Translations under genes and position numbers: made by a program
Source of the DNA: Oxytricha trifallax
Taxonomy: Eukaryota; Ciliophora; Spirotrichea; Sporadotrichida; Oxytrichidae
Assembly (NCBI GenBank): GCA_000711775.1
Contig: ARYC01000051.1
Span: 124,001-188,000, forward strand
DNA length: 64,000 nt
Direction: 5' to 3'
Shown here: in pieces, positions 33,781-46,250 of the stretch
Layout: each line of letters begins with the position of its first letter
Position numbering within the stretch: position 1 is the first letter of the stretch
Notes under the pieces: generated by a model
What the model was told of the DNA's origin: nothing
Databases searched by the model: none
What the model saw: only the letters and a program-made list of their open reading frames with translations

Positions 33781-33933
33781 AGTTAGCAAGAGACTTTATT
33801 CAAATATTTAGCCTCCAGAGTCGATGAACATAGATGCAGGAGCTGGCAGCAAGAGAAGAAACTTAGGCCAAAGCAACCCTTAAAAGGTAGAAAAGTCAGA
33901 TCTTCGAAAGAATTTTAAATGTTACTTGTATAT

Positions 33934-34966
33934 TCATTAACTTAACTACAAAACTTATTTATATACATTCACTCTCCCTTCTTTCGCACACTTTTAAGCC
34001 AATAAATTATCTACTCTCTTCGCTGAGCTTTTAATAAAGTCAACTGTATCAATAGGTAGGTCATGCATCAAGTGGTAGAGCAGCAGTTTCTTGTAATGGC
34101 TTTCTAATATACCCCAGTAGAACTCAATTTCATTAAACTATGAACTGTAACACTGGCGTAATTCGAAGTTGTTAATAACTTTTCCTTGTTTCTTTAGTCT
34201 TATGAACAGAAAGATAATTAACGAATAGTATAACCTCTTATTCAGGGTATTTCTCTCTCAGCTGCTCTAAGAACTTATATACTGCTCTGTCTAAATATAG
34301 AGGTGATGAAAAACATAAGTTTCTAAACCAGCATCCTCGCTAATTCCTCCAAGAATTGCAATTGTTTATACCTTGACTTTCTAGTCATATACTTCTATAT
34401 TACTATGCCTCTTATACCAAGACTTCTAGATAAAAGTGTTGAAGGTAAACACAGCCTCGTCAGCATGTATAAACTTAATATTATTAGTAGTAGCTCTCTG
34501 CATTTAATTATAAATATAATTTAGGTTATTGTTGTATAATGGCAGAGTGAAATCAATCACTCTCTTTATTCGATTCACACATTTGTAAGTGATAGTATTT
34601 CGTTTAGATTATGCAGAGATCTTCAACTCAGGGAACTGGCGGTGAGACATATTAGCTCGTTGGTCGAGAGAGAAGTGAGCCCAATACTTCAAAGTTTTCT
34701 CAACAATAAGATAGTCAAATGGCTTTTATAGAAACTTTGTCTTCCTCTCAGGCAGAGAATTAAACTATTTTAGCTTTAGTTATGCTGCTATAAGGCAGTG
34801 GGAGCGAACAGTTGATGAACTTTTCTTTAAGAGCAGTGCAATTGACTTATAATTAAGTACTGGTTTGACTTATACACTGCATATTTAACATCCATTTCGC
34901 AGATTAACTCTAAATCTACTCTTCATCAGAAATATACCCCAAAAGCTTGCTGTTTTTGTCTCGAAT
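33934..34966 (-). pseudogene. TBE 42-kDa-type DDE transposase, start lost
   Basis: Same protein as at 254-1319: KYWAHFSLDQRANMSHRQF and the DDE blocks are preserved, with TGA at 33934-33936. The ATG of copy 1 (ATGCGAGAC) is ATTCGAGAC here, so the start is lost. About 17 bp near 34600 are missing relative to copy 1, breaking the frame. The gene ends near the tail of the convergent 22-kDa ORF, a compact arrangement. Confidence 0.85.
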
Positions 34967-35273
34967 TTAATTAATTACCCCAACCCCTAACAAATTCTCG
35001 ACAAATCAAAGCACTTATAAACCTCATTAAGGGGTTTTGGGGTTATTATTACAGGAACTTGCTTAAGTTGAATGAAGTTGTTTTTGTTTTTAATTTTCTT
35101 GAACTAAACTAAAGTAAGTTGAAATAAATGAAACTGAGAGAATTTTTATATTATGATAATCCTTATTACTTAAATTATTACTATAAAATATGAAAGAGAG
35201 TGTTAACGGTATGCACTAATTTGAAGAATAAAAACTGATAGAAATTTCAAGCACGAAATGTTATTCTAATCCT

Positions 35274-35585
35274 ATGTTGAATATTGTATACATTAATTTT
35301 TTCTACAATAGAGCAATAAGATAATAAGTAGTGGATAAAGCAAAAATTCTTGGTTGCCTTGGTAGTTTCACAATCACACAGAAAGAGGTTTAAGCGTTAA
35401 ATTTATTTAAATATTCTTTGTCAGTGATTCCTATAGCATAAAATTGCGATAAGGAAAGTATGTCTTATTTTAATATCAAACATGAAAATAATCAACTCTT
35501 TAATATAAGCATATAAAGTAAGAAATTATTCATAATTATAACAAGTGGCTCATCATTTTTAATTATAAATTAATGTCAAACTTGA
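35274..35585 (+). CDS. Unknown 103-aa ORF
   Basis: ATG 35274 (MLNIVYINFFYNRAIRQQVV) to TGA 35583-35585 in one frame. The middle reads DKAKILGCLGSFTITQKEVQ, ALNLFKYSLSVIPIAQNCDK and ESMSYF, with mixed composition and TAA as Gln at four places. It lies 230 bp right of TBE copy 2 on the plus strand. No domain is recognised; it could be a germline-limited gene or a macronuclear-destined segment. Confidence 0.45.
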
Positions 35586-36613
35586 ACAAGTAAGTTAGCT
35601 AAGGTCAAGATGTACCACAAAGACAAGCTGAAAGAGTTTGTTTAAATTAAGTCTTCTAATATTTATTAAATTTATAAAGACTTTTATATTTTTTTCGAGT
35701 TTATTTAAAACCTCAACTATTCCATAAAAATCAAATCACTATTATTTATGATTAAGTATTTTTGGGTTTTTGACTCCTCAAAATGTTTAAGCCACATTTT
35801 TGAATAATTTATTTGGAATAATGCAAGTTAGAGTTTGAAGAGACGAAGTATAAAAAAGGAAGCTCTTATAATTGATATTTACATTAAAAAAGATGAAATT
35901 GCATAAAGATGGTATAAAGATAAAATAATAGGATTTCATTTTTAAAATAAAATAATAATTATTAATTTAAATTAAGAGAGGCAATTAGAAATAAAGAATT
36001 AATTATGTAACAAATGTCGATCAATATAATAGTTTAATACAATGAGCATTTATTTTATTATAATGCAAATAAATGCTAAATATTGTATCATACTGATTAT
36101 CGAAAATTAAAAATTTAAAAGATTTATATTATTTTTTTATCAACATGATTTTAATCATAAGAGTCATCTAATTATTAATTTTAGAGAATTTTATTGCGTA
36201 TAAATTTTTAGGTGACAACTTACTTTAAATTTTAGGGCAACAACCATATTCGATGGCAAATTTTCTAAACTCCTAAATTTGTTTCTAATTAATTTCAATT
36301 TATTAATATATCTTAAAAGAGACACTTTAAATGTTAATTTTTATCATAGCAATTTTAATATGAAAATTGTTTTCAAAAATACTTTTATATTTGTTCAAAT
36401 TAGTTAAAATGAAATTTAATAAGAAATTCTTGATATGATTTACCACTTACCTGCAAATTTACTTTTAAATTAATAAATTATTTATAACTATTTCAAAAAA
36501 TAATTTAGAAATATTTTAATTTTCAAATAATGCATGCCTTCATCAGAAAAAATCTATGATCTAAATTTTAGTTTGATAGTATTACAAAATATAAATCATT
36601 TTTAAATTAATAT
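35586..36613. other. AT-rich DNA, nothing recognised
   Basis: No supported gene or repeat. Confidence 0.5.
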
Positions 36614-36621
36614 AAATTTTT

Positions 36622-37018
36622 GGGGGGGAAGTTTCCTGTCCCCAAAAAGGTAGTTTCCATCCCCCTTCGGAAGTTTCCTGACCCATACATAAAAATATGT
36701 AATTTTTATAATTTTCAAAGAATCTCTATCATCAATTATGAGATAGTTATTTATAATTTGGCTTCAAATATCATTTCTAGCTTGATAATGAATTTAAATT
36801 TTAATGAAAATCACATTAATTATTAATAAAAAACAATTATTTTAGCCTTGTTTATATTATAATAATTTGATAAAGAATAATTATGTACCTTGAAAATTAT
36901 ATATCAATAAAAGGTGTTTAGTACATGGTTATGATAATTGAAATTGAAATTTATTTATTTCTAATATCTTTATTGCCAAACAATATAAAATTAATGTTGG
37001 AGAAACTTCCCCTCCCCC
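36622..37018. mobile_element. MITE family G, third copy
   Basis: Left end GGGGGGGAAGTTTCCTGTCC, a second GAAGTTTCCTGACCC at 36670, right end GAGAAACTTCCCCTCCCCC. Flanks AAATTTTT and AAATTTTA fit a decayed 8-bp duplication. Interior AT-rich. Confidence 0.78.
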
Positions 37019-37161
37019 AAATTTTATAATAGAAAACAATTATAATTGATTTTCTTTTTGACTTTTTTCTATTCTTAAATATAAAGTTTAATAGAGAGAT
37101 TATAATGGATATTTTAAAAATATTTTTCTGTAAAGTTTCTTAATATAATTATAAAATGTAA

Positions 37162-37636
37162 GGGTAATAACCCTCTGGCGGGGTCAGATCAAATTTTTTC
37201 TCAAAATTTCACAATATCGCATAAATGAAAAAACATTAAAATAACTTGTTATAACGGAATAAATAGGTCTTTAAGGTTAATCTCGATCTTTTTAAGAAGT
37301 ATAAAAAGCCTAATTCATAGTTTAAGTCTAAATTATCTTTGAAATAACAATAAATTTCATATAAATTAAAAATTAAACAATACTTAATTTTATATGAAAT
37401 TTATGAATCAATTAAAATCTTTTCTGGCTTATTTATATTAAATTTATTGTTATTTCATAGATAATTTAGACTTAAACTATAAATTAGGCTCTTTATACTT
37501 CTTAAAAAGATTGAGATTAACCTTAAAGACCTATTTATTCCGTTATAATAAGTTATTTTCATGTTTTTGTCATTTATGCGATATTGTGAGATTTTGAGAA
37601 AAAATTATATCTGACCCCGTCAGGGGGCCATTACCC
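37162..37636. mobile_element. Palindromic element, 0.47 kb
   Basis: Outer ends GGGTAATAACCCTCTGGCGG-GGTCAGAT and the inverse ATCTGACCCCGTCAGGGGGC-CATTACCC. Arms of about 200 bp are close inverted copies (CCTAATTCATAGTTTAAGTC with GACTTAAACTATAAATTAGG) around an AT-rich centre. Non-coding. Confidence 0.8.
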
Positions 37637-38811
37637 AATTGTAATAACAATAATATTTGCTCTATAATTTATTAAAACTTAAATTAATATTTATTTACAA
37701 TACCAAGACATAAAATATTTAGATAGTGAAAAAACTTAAGGCAGTGAAAATAATTAAAATAATGTTAACTAATAAATATGTCAATTTAAGTTAAATTCCT
37801 AGATTTCTTGAACTGACATGACTAGTAAATATTGGATAAAGTTAAACATTTAAAAATAACTTAAAATAAATTTGCTTTTCAATTAGAGATATTAATATTT
37901 AAAGTACAGATATCAGATTAAGACGAAAAATTATTAAAGGTACTTAAATTAAAAAAAATATTACTAAAAATATATTATAGGTAGGATTTGATCTTTTTTA
38001 TTATTTCAGATCGAAAAGAATACCACTTTTCTAGAAGAAACAATGCTTTTTTAATTATGTTCTTAAATAAAATAAAACAATATAAATACTATGCATGCTA
38101 AAATTCATAAAAAATGTTATTCAACTTAAATATTTTTAATCAGAGAGATTTTAAAATTTTTGATAAAAAACCGAATCCTCTTATACTATAAATTTAATTA
38201 CTATAAAATAATGTATAATTCTTATTCTACAATATGAAGTTTATTTCCCAAGTAACATTTCTGTTTGAATTAATATTATTTAGGATTTATAATTTAAATT
38301 ATTTAACTTCATGAATCACTTAAATATATTAATACTAACTTTATAATTTAAGAAGATAAATTTTAATATAATAATATAATATTATGAGGTACAATATGTT
38401 AAGTAATATTATCAATATAATATAGAAATTATATTTAAATAATAAATTTTTAAAAGGAATACGGATCTTACTATTATTCTCTGCTTTTTGCTAGAATAAA
38501 TTAAATTTAGTTTAACATTTGAATAAATTTGTAAATAATTTGGCAATATTAATTATTTCATCAAAGGATCATTATAAACCCCAAATGTATTATTCTTAAA
38601 AAATGAAATAAAAATAAATTTAATATAATTTTAATCATTCATATTTTGGAGTGTATTAAAAAATTTATAAAATTAATTTATCTAGTTAGTTAAGTAAAAT
38701 TAAAAGATGATAAATTTGATAAAACATTTTAAATTTTTACATTAACTTCTTATTTATATCATAGTAACTATATCATAGTAAAATTATTTTAATTAAATAT
38801 GTGGGAAGCAA
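37637..38811. other. AT-rich DNA, nothing recognised
   Basis: No supported gene or repeat. Confidence 0.5.
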
Positions 38812-39297
38812 ATGCTTGACTATCTAAATCAATAGGAAATTTCTTTAGTTTAAATATATTTACATTTCTTATCAAATATCAAGAACACAAAATATTTAAA
38901 TTTTACAAGGGAACACTCAAAAAGTCTAAAATTCACAAGGATTCTCAATTTTATCATTAAAATACATTATTTTAAAATGAATTTAATACTAATTTTTATG
39001 CTAAAATATAAATATTAATATTAATATTACACAATTTATGAAAATATATAAATATATAAAATCTACGATAAGTTTATCATTGCATATAATGAAGAATTTA
39101 TGCAATTTTTAAGTATTTTATTAATAGTAAAAATAAAGAGACAAGATTAAGGGTATGTGATTAAATTTAAAATTATAAATTTTGCATTATAAATATTTTG
39201 CAAAGTAAAATAATCAATTATTGAATAAAAATTGGATAAATTTAGGATTTATTCTATTCTACTAAATTTATATGTGGTCAGGCACCTTCTAGAATGA
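38812..39297 (+). CDS. Unknown 161-aa open frame, low confidence
   Basis: ATG 38812 (MLDYLNQQEISLVQIYLHFL) to TGA 39295-39297, TGA-free for 161 codons. The first 50 residues (NTKYLNFTREHSKSLKFTRI) look protein-like; the middle is Ile/Lys/Tyr-rich and may be noise. Its 3' end overlaps a better-composed frame on the other strand, so at most one is real there. Confidence 0.22.
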
Positions 39298-39425
39298 TTT
39301 AAGTCGTAATTATCGGCCATAATATAAGGTCTTCCTTAATTTTCCTAAAAATTATCACCATCAATGAATAAAACTGAGAATTATTTAGAGTTTCGATTCT
39401 TTAGAATGTTCCCATAAATAAAAGA
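39250..39425 (-). CDS. Coding island, function unknown
   Basis: The minus strand reads IYGNILKNRNSKQFSVLFID, GDNFQENQGRPYIMADNYDL and NHSRRCLTTYKFSRIE. Composition is mixed and includes Trp-free but Arg, Cys, Gly and Asp-rich stretches rare in this DNA. There is no start or near stop, so it may be an internal segment. It could belong with the island at 39.6-39.7 kb on the same strand. Confidence 0.38.
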
Positions 39426-39616
39426 TTATCAGTATTTTTAATCCTAATTTTAACTGATCATTTATTATAAAAAATAAAACTAACCAAATGACAAACGTAA
39501 TTTATGTGGTAATATTAATTTGATAGTATAATATATAAATTCTTGTAGAGGGTAAAATATTTAAAATTAAAAAATTATATCTCCTTCTCTATTATAAATT
39601 AAGCATTTTTTCTTTA

Positions 39617-39715
39617 CCTGGTTAGTTAAATTATAATACACTCAGGAGCAATATAAGCAATATAATATGAGCTCATTTCCTCTCCATTAACATATACTGG
39701 ATCTAAATAATTGAT
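39617..39715 (-). CDS. Coding island with YIAPE motif (kinase-like?)
   Basis: The minus strand reads NYLDPVYVNGEEMSSYYIAY-IAPEC, then IIIQLT. YIAPE equals the end of a protein-kinase activation segment, but the residues on either side do not extend the match. A GTAAAG after CCAG at 39616 could be an intron donor. It is a short piece and the kinase idea is tentative. Confidence 0.3.
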
Positions 39716-40927
39716 TTAATATTCAGAGTTTCAAAAATCTCAGAAATTTTTGCTTCTGCTTAAATTTTTGATTGCATCTACTTTAGTATGTAATGATCAA
39801 TAATTATTTAAAAAGTTAATATATTATTGAAGCAATTTATGATATATTTTAATCTTATAATCAATAATTTAAGAATGCAATCTAAAATCAAAATGCTATA
39901 TTAGCCCTATTTATCTCTTAATTCATCATAATTTCAACAATCAATTTATATTAAATATTAAGTTTAATAATAAAATATTTAATTATAATTGATATTTTTT
40001 ACTTATTAATCAAGACCTATTAAACAGTAATCGATTTTTCATCACTCATTATTTTCACATAATATTAATAAATTTAGACAAGTCAAGTTATTATAAAATA
40101 ATCGACATTTCTGTAGTTTTTAGAAGTTAAGTTCTCTACATTTCTATATTTAGAAGTCTAGGGTAATAATTCCGGCATGCTATGAAGTACTTCTATAAAA
40201 TCATACTAGACAAATAAATGTTTTAAACCAAAAATATAGAAAAATGAAATAAATAAAAATAGATATTCCTCAGAAAGTTTTTCTTATTAATTTAAATTAT
40301 TGATTATATAGAAGAGGTATAATGATTTGAGAATTTTTGAATCAGAAAATGCTTTTAGGATGACTTTTTCCAAGAAGTAAGTCAAAACTTGAATAAATTA
40401 ACGAATAAATATTTAGAGTAAAATCCAATCCACATGCCTTCAATTTAAATATTAAAAAAAAACATGACAATAGAACGTACAATAAGAAGAAGTTACTTTG
40501 AATATATTAAGTTTTGATCTCAATATTTTGGGATAATTAAGTTAATACTAAACTTTTTAATATTAATTAATTTGTATTTAGGTACAAGTAAAAAAACATA
40601 ATCTTAATAAAAAATGATCTTATAAAAATTGAGATTCTTTTTTTATTAAAATTCAAATTTAAAATCATTAATCTTCTATATATAAAAAGAAATAATTGTC
40701 TATATTTTATTTAAAAAAAACTTATTGGTTAAAATATAGTTAAAATTTTATATGCCAAAATTTTTCAAGAAAATGTCAGATGATCAATAATTGGTATAAC
40801 TTTTACTATAAAAGAACTAATTATAGAACCTAACTTTAATACTAAGTGGACATTCTTTATTTATTTGAAAATTTTAAAGTACCTCAAACAACACCTCCCC
40901 TAATTTTTTTTCTAGTTATAAATCAAT
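39716..40927. other. AT-rich DNA, nothing recognised
   Basis: No supported gene or repeat. Confidence 0.5.
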
Positions 40928-41341
40928 ATTGTAGGAATACATTCGAAATGGGAATATTATAATTAATTAAATAAATATGATTAAAATTTGTGGCAGTTAA
41001 AGTTGGCCAATTTAAACGATCTTGGGCTCATTTGATAGGGAATTCAAAATTAGCTGGACTTATTATAGGCGGTACTATTTTATCGCATCCCTGGAGCGAG
41101 ATAACTCGACTTTAATTAATTGCCTCTAAATTCATTTAATTATACCCTCACATTAAAGTAGAGTTATCTCGCTCCAGGGATGCGATAAAATAGTACCGCC
41201 AATAATAAGTCCAGCTAATTTTGAATTCTCTAGCGAATGAGCCCAAGATCGTTTAAATTGGCCAACTTTAACTGCCACGATTTTGATTTAATATTTATTT
41301 AATTAATTATAATATTCCCATTTCGAATGTATTCCGACAAT
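40928..41341. mobile_element. MITE family F, subtype a, well preserved
   Basis: Ends ATTGTAGGAATACATTCGAA and TTCGAATGTATTCCGACAAT. Arms carry GGCGGTACTATTTTATCGCA, CCTGGAGCGAGATAACTCGA and the inverse set, nearly perfect over about 190 bp each. Non-coding; probably among the younger copies. Confidence 0.88.
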
Positions 41342-43780
41342 AATCAAAACATATTCAAATATGTGCAAAAATCAAGAATTTAAAAACAAAATATTTGTTT
41401 GATAAATCTTATAACGAAGTAAGCGTATTTTCTATTATAATGGTTTGTGAATTTTTAAATCGATCTGATGTTAAACAAATTATATTTTATATGAATAGGT
41501 GAAGTTTTTTTATATTTAATTATATTAAGCAAAATCATAAAATCATAGAAATATGAAAATGATAATTTTAGTATATATTAATTAAACAGTAAGCTTTCTC
41601 CAAATTACTGTATTTAAATTATATAATAATATATTTTATAAAAAAATGTAAGGACTTTAAGATAAATTAAGAAATATAATACTTGTAAATTCGTTTTAAA
41701 AATTTTAAACAATTTCACTCTTTATATTTACCAAAACAATTTTTTTAATCTTCATGATTTTTTGCACAAATTTTCATTATATATTTATCAATTTTATTTT
41801 GCCTAAAAAAATGTAAGGGGTGTTTATAGATACCTGTTAATTAAAATTAAAATAATATTTTTTAAAATAATTTAAATTTGTATTATTTAAATTCGAAGTA
41901 ATAGTAAAGAGTGGAGACAGGTCTAAAACCTGATGTATAACTGAAATAAATTTTAGATAACTAATCTAAGTTTATAATATTATAGTTTAGTACCTTATAG
42001 CACCTGAAGGAAAACTAATAGAATAAATCAATTCATTAATAATAAAAGACTTATTTTTGAAATAAATAATATTCTTAACTTAAATAGTAACTGAGGGTTA
42101 TGAAAGCAACTATTTTGTGATAATAAATAGTATAAATAACATACTCTCTTTTATAAATAATTTTACTATCTTTCTTATGAATTATTTTTATATTATTTTT
42201 GAAGTATATTTGAAACTTGAATAAAACGGAGAATAATAGGGAAGGCTTCAACATTTAACTTATTGCTTTACTACAAATAAATAAAGATTTGTGAGATTCC
42301 AGTTTTCATTAATTGCTATAATTAATTTATTAATAATAGACCTACTTAATATTAATAAATATTACAAATAAAAATTAAAATGAAATTTTAATTGAAAAAT
42401 ATCTTTTACTTATTTTATCTTTTTTTTATTAATTTTTAATAAAAACTATTAAATATATCATTTTATTATATTTAATTATATATTTAAATTGTAAATTATG
42501 TTGAAAAACAAAAATTAATGATATTTTATTAGAGAAAATTGAAGTAGTTTTTTTTATTTAGTTAATGATAATATAATTTTATATGAATAAATTATAAAAA
42601 ATAAATAAAATATTATATAACTTTGTCATATTTAGAAAATATTATTTTTATTAAAAAAAACTTTCATAATAATTATATTATTGTAGTTTTTATATTAAAT
42701 ATAAAAGCTATATCACTGAATCTTTGAACAATATATTTAGGAGCCTTGGTTGATTAACAATTGATTATTTTGATTATTTAGTAAAATATTTTATTACGAT
42801 CAATAATTTCTTAATTTACAATGAGACTATTTTATTTATATATGCTAAAAATAATTTATTCCTAATATTTTATTCTAATTTAATTAATTATAAATTAGTT
42901 GGCTTTAATCATGAAATAGTTAAATACTAAATAATTAAGCCAATTTTATTTGTTTTTGTATTTTCAGTAATTTCAGTAATTTCAGTAATTTCATTAATAT
43001 CTGAATAATTATTAAATAAACCCTATGTCTTTACAAGTAAAGTAAAAGTAAATTGTTTTAGTTGTAAAATAAACGAGTATTTTAAAAATTTAACTTACTT
43101 TTATATAAAAATCTTTTATTTAATTAATTTCTTCTTCATAATAAATTATTAACGTGCAAACAAAAACAACCCATAAATACTATGAGTAAAAGTCTTCATG
43201 GTTTATCGGTCTAGCCATGGAATAATTTTGAGACAATTAAAAAAAACTTTCATTAGGTTGTGAAAGGGAAGTATCTTTAAATAATTAAAGAATATTGATA
43301 TTAAGAGAATAAAAATATTTTATAGCACTAGTGATTAAATTAAATGATAAATGTTATCATAAATTTAATAAACTTAAATCTTATAATTTATAAGATAAAG
43401 TGTAGATAATATGATTTTTTTGTAATTGTATTTTACATATCAATTCAGTTTAATCCTATTAGTTATTGGATGTAATTTTTTACTAAGAACATAATAATTT
43501 CAAGAGGAATTTTTTTAAAAAATATAGAATAATTTATTTGGGTGAAGTTTTCTGCACCCTTGCAATTTATTCGCCAGACATTTATTTTCTTTTATTTGCC
43601 AAAAATTAAAGAAGAAATATATTAATCATCATATCAATTTACCGCACAAAATATAAAGAAATCTTATTAAAATATATCTTTCAAGGCTAATAAACTATCT
43701 TGTCTCATTTCTCATAAAGAAACTATTAAAGAACTTTTCGTTTTTATTAATAATTAACGTAATTTTTCTGAAATTATTTT
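41342..43780. other. AT-rich DNA, a tandem repeat and a MITE G end
   Basis: Apart from the 9-bp tandem repeat at 42962 and a possible solo family G end at 43544-43560 (GAAGTTTTCTGCACCC), nothing was recognised. Confidence 0.45.
42962..42997. repeat. Tandem repeat of TTTCAGTAA
   Basis: Three perfect 9-bp units followed by one variant (TTTCATTAA). Confidence 0.9.
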
Positions 43781-44847
43781 AATATCGATAAAATAGATAA
43801 AAATAGGAACTTTGAGAAATAAATTAAATAAAGAGATGAAGAAGTAATATTAACTGCCAGTAATTAGGAGTATTACTAAGTGTAATTAGATTTATATTTA
43901 ATTAATAAATTAATAAAGAAATATATATATATTAAAAAGTGGTCAGGTGGTCTGGCCGGAGTTTTTGGTGGTCCACCGCAAATTTATTATGTAATTCATG
44001 TATAAATTACCAATGTGTAGAACTTCAATGGAACCAGCTCACCGGAGACTACTACGACGGAATCATACATGCAGGAGCGCTGTTCTAGAGGCACTGTCGA
44101 TGTTACCAATAACTACATGATCGGGAGGCTTTCAGGAGGAGCACAGTCAAAAGAGGAGTTCATTCGCAAGAATTCAGGAGATGTGACCCAGCTCGTAGCC
44201 ATTACCAAGGCATACAGCTCAATGAACTACGCCGATCAAGTGATCCAGAAGCCCGGAGTTGCCATTAGGGAGAGGGTACTAATCATTACATCTCTCCAAG
44301 AATGCACTGCTGATCTCAAGAAAAACGGTGATGGCTCCAGTACCCACAGGATGCCGATCTACAAGCACCCGGCTACATCCACATTCTCGATGCCCATTAT
44401 GAGCTCCTAATCAAGCGCAAGAACAGTAAGATTCAAAGCATCTGGATATACGGGCCCACCAATACCGGGAAGACAGAAGTCAGTCGTATTCTGAAAGAGA
44501 CATTCGTGCGCGAACAAGAAGGCAGCCGTTTGAGAACACCAGCCGGTGTCAGAGACAGAGGAGAGATTTCTAGTGAGTGAACGGAGTAGTAGCTTAATCT
44601 ACACATTGGTAATTTATACATGAATTACATAATACATTTGCGGTGGACCACCAAAAACTCCGGCCAGACCATCTGACCACTTTTTAATATATATATATAT
44701 ATATTTCTTTATTAATTTATTAAATTTTAAATATAAATCTAATTACACTTAGTAATACTCCTAGTTACTGGCAGTTAATATTACTTCTTCATCTCTTTAT
44801 TTAATTTATTTCTCAAATTTCCTTTTTTTATCTATTTTATCAATATT
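43781..44847. mobile_element. Palindromic element enclosing a Rep-like gene
   Basis: Long terminal inverted repeats (about 240-260 bp; 43781-44020 and 44598-44847) surround a 577-bp GC-rich core. Outer ends read AATAT(C/T)GATAAAATAGATA; inner ends read ACCAATGTGTAG and its inverse. The arms include GGTCAGGTGGTCTGGCCGGA, CTCCGG and GGTGGTCCACCG, also GC-rich. The core encodes the decayed helicase part of a replication protein. No target duplication was identified. Confidence 0.82.
44021..44597 (+). pseudogene. Rep-like protein, superfamily 3 helicase fragment
   Basis: The clearest signature is a Walker A loop in the setting IWIYGPTNTGKTE, at about 44445-44480. GPx(N/G)TGKT preceded by an aromatic-hydrophobic strand is typical of the superfamily 3 helicase of Rep proteins in circular Rep-encoding single-stranded DNA elements (viruses and plasmids). 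The upstream part (LVAITKAYSS, NYADQVI) lies in a different frame; at least one frameshift near 44340 separates it. The N-terminal HUH nuclease domain and the Walker B and C motifs were not found; the core ends at a TGA near 44578. So it is a truncated, non-functional remnant of an integrated Rep gene. Host or viral origin cannot be told. Confidence 0.65.
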
Positions 44848-44996
44848 TATCAAGAAATGAGAGTTAATGAATGTTTAAATAAGTCAATTTTTTCCTTCAT
44901 AGATAATTGTGATAAAAGAATTGAAGATTTGGGAGAAATGAAAAATAAATGAACCAACAATTAATACCATGAAATTAATCTAATTACAAGTTTTAC
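44848..44996. other. AT-rich spacer between Rep element and GC-rich island
   Basis: Short spacer with no feature; base composition switches sharply at about 45000. Confidence 0.5.
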
Positions 44997-45954
44997 TCAC
45001 TAATCAAACTACTAATCAATCTCGCCAAGGACGGCTTTCACTGACTACTGATGCACTTGGGAATACATGCCTCGTCTGATCTCCTCTGCCTACGGCTTGA
45101 TGTTCGCGGTGTACCAGGCAAGGAGCTTGCCCGCCTCCAGGGTCTCGCACTACTTCGCGAGGAGGGTGAGGATCTTCTCTGGGAGCAGGGGCCTGGCGAA
45201 GATCTTCCTGAGGAATGTGTGCAGCTGGTCTTCGGAGTTCTCCTGTATAAGCTGCAGGCGGTCCTGCATCTCATGGACCTTTGACTGGGGAGTGAGCTTC
45301 TTGTAGAGGCCGGGGTGGCTCTTCTTCAACGATTGATCGATCTCCTGCTTGAAGTGTTGGAGATCTGAGCGTGCTCCTGTTACCACCTGCCAGTGCCATG
45401 CCATGAGTGCCTCAGCCTCGTGAGCTGCGGGTGCCCCCGATCTTCTCATGACTTCGTTGACCCTGGGCAGCTCTGGAAATGACGCGAGGTGATGTCTGTA
45501 CTCGTGAATTAGAGCTAGCTGATCTCTGACTTGGAGGAGGGACTGCATGATCTTGGCCTCTTCCTGGGAGCTGGTGGTCTTGTCATCCTGAGAATGTTTT
45601 TATCTCTGTAGGGTTTGGTGCCATGTTTTGTCTAATTAAATTCAAATGTTAAAACTAATATATTACAGAGAGTCGTTAATTTAGTGTAATTAAGCGGTAT
45701 TAATATAATAGGTCTGATCAAAAATACTTACCTCAAATTTTCTACATATGATTTTTTGGCAAACAGTATTGCAAACGATGACAAAAAAGAATTTTTCTCT
45801 TGAGGGGGTGGCAGGGGCACCACGCGATTCTCCACATTTCATTTTACGGAAATGGAATGTCCGACTCAGACATCTATCCCAGGGGCCGAGATAAGTTGAG
45901 ATCATTATTGGGGTAGAGATGTTGGGCTGAATTATGAAAATCTTGAATAACCAT
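44997..45954 (-). pseudogene. Gene Y, GC-rich, helical protein, frame broken
   Basis: Starts at ATG 45954 (MVIQDFHNSAQHLYPNNDLN), 20 bases after the stop of gene X. A frame change near 45840 leads to PLPPPQEKNSFLSSFAILFA, then a candidate 100-nt intron (45632-45731). After it come NMAPNPTEIKTFS and, one base over, KIMQSLLQVRDQLALIHEYR. The last part, to TGA 44997-44999, is a strongly helical, charged stretch (QHFKQEIDQSLKKSHPGLY; LRKIFARPLLPEKILTLLAK) that reads TAG as Gln five times. About 270 residues in all. GC is near 50%, against about 20% around it. No family is recognised. Confidence 0.5.
45632..45731 (-). other. Candidate spliceosomal intron in gene Y
   Basis: GTAAGT (donor, from 45731) to TTAG (acceptor, at 45632), 100 nt and about 75% AT between GC-rich exons. 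In the phase of the upstream frame (VENLR) splicing would give LRQNMAPNPTE. An IES of similar position is an alternative. Confidence 0.45.
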
Positions 45955-46212
45955 AACAACTTGACAAGTTTAAATCAGACATTCCTTAAGCTCAAGTGGT
46001 CCAGGGCCGCGACCAGGGTCATCTGGAACTCGCGCTGTAGCCATTGTCTGTCCATCTGCGAGATTAGGAGGGGCAGGTGTGCGATGTACTCGTGTAGTTG
46101 CTTCCTATAGGGGTTACGATAAGTGAGCTTGCTTAGGAGCGTTGGCGGATCCTGCTTTAAGCGAGAAGGAATTCCTCTGCATAGCAGTGTATTTGCCTTG
46201 GCGGATTCTCAT

Positions 46213-46250
46213 CTAATATTATAGTATATCAATTACTCAATGAGTCTTAC
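46213..46250 (-). other. Candidate 38-nt intron in gene X
   Basis: GTAAGACTC ... ATATTAG, almost pure AT, between GC-rich coding stretches (SRLP on the upstream side). Short introns are common in ciliates, but an eliminated sequence is possible too. Confidence 0.4.

Larger units (their letters stand above)
31059..35044. mobile_element. TBE transposon copy 2, near complete (4.0 kb)
   Basis: The left end is CAAAACCCCAAAACCCC preceded by AAT (A-N-T); the right end is AAGGGGTTTTGGGGTT. Terminal repeats extend over about 70 bp (CTTAATGAG ... GTGCTTT). The gene order is zinc-finger/kinase ORF (minus), intergenic palindromes, 22-kDa-type ORF (plus), transposase (minus), as known for TBE1 of Oxytricha. 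Size is right for the family. All three genes carry lesions, so the copy cannot move on its own. Confidence 0.92.

Noticed and set aside
36620-36826. 68-aa frame MGGKFPVPKKVV
   Set aside because: It lies in the terminal repeats of MITE family G (and similar frames occur at 7397 and 21500 in the other copies).
38812-39297. Strong gene call for the 161-codon open frame
   Set aside because: With one stop codon and about 20% GC, frames of this length occur by chance; kept only at low confidence.
45038-45306. Several plus- and minus-strand frames at 45.0-45.3 kb
   Set aside because: They overlap gene Y in other frames and have Arg/Ser-rich antisense composition.
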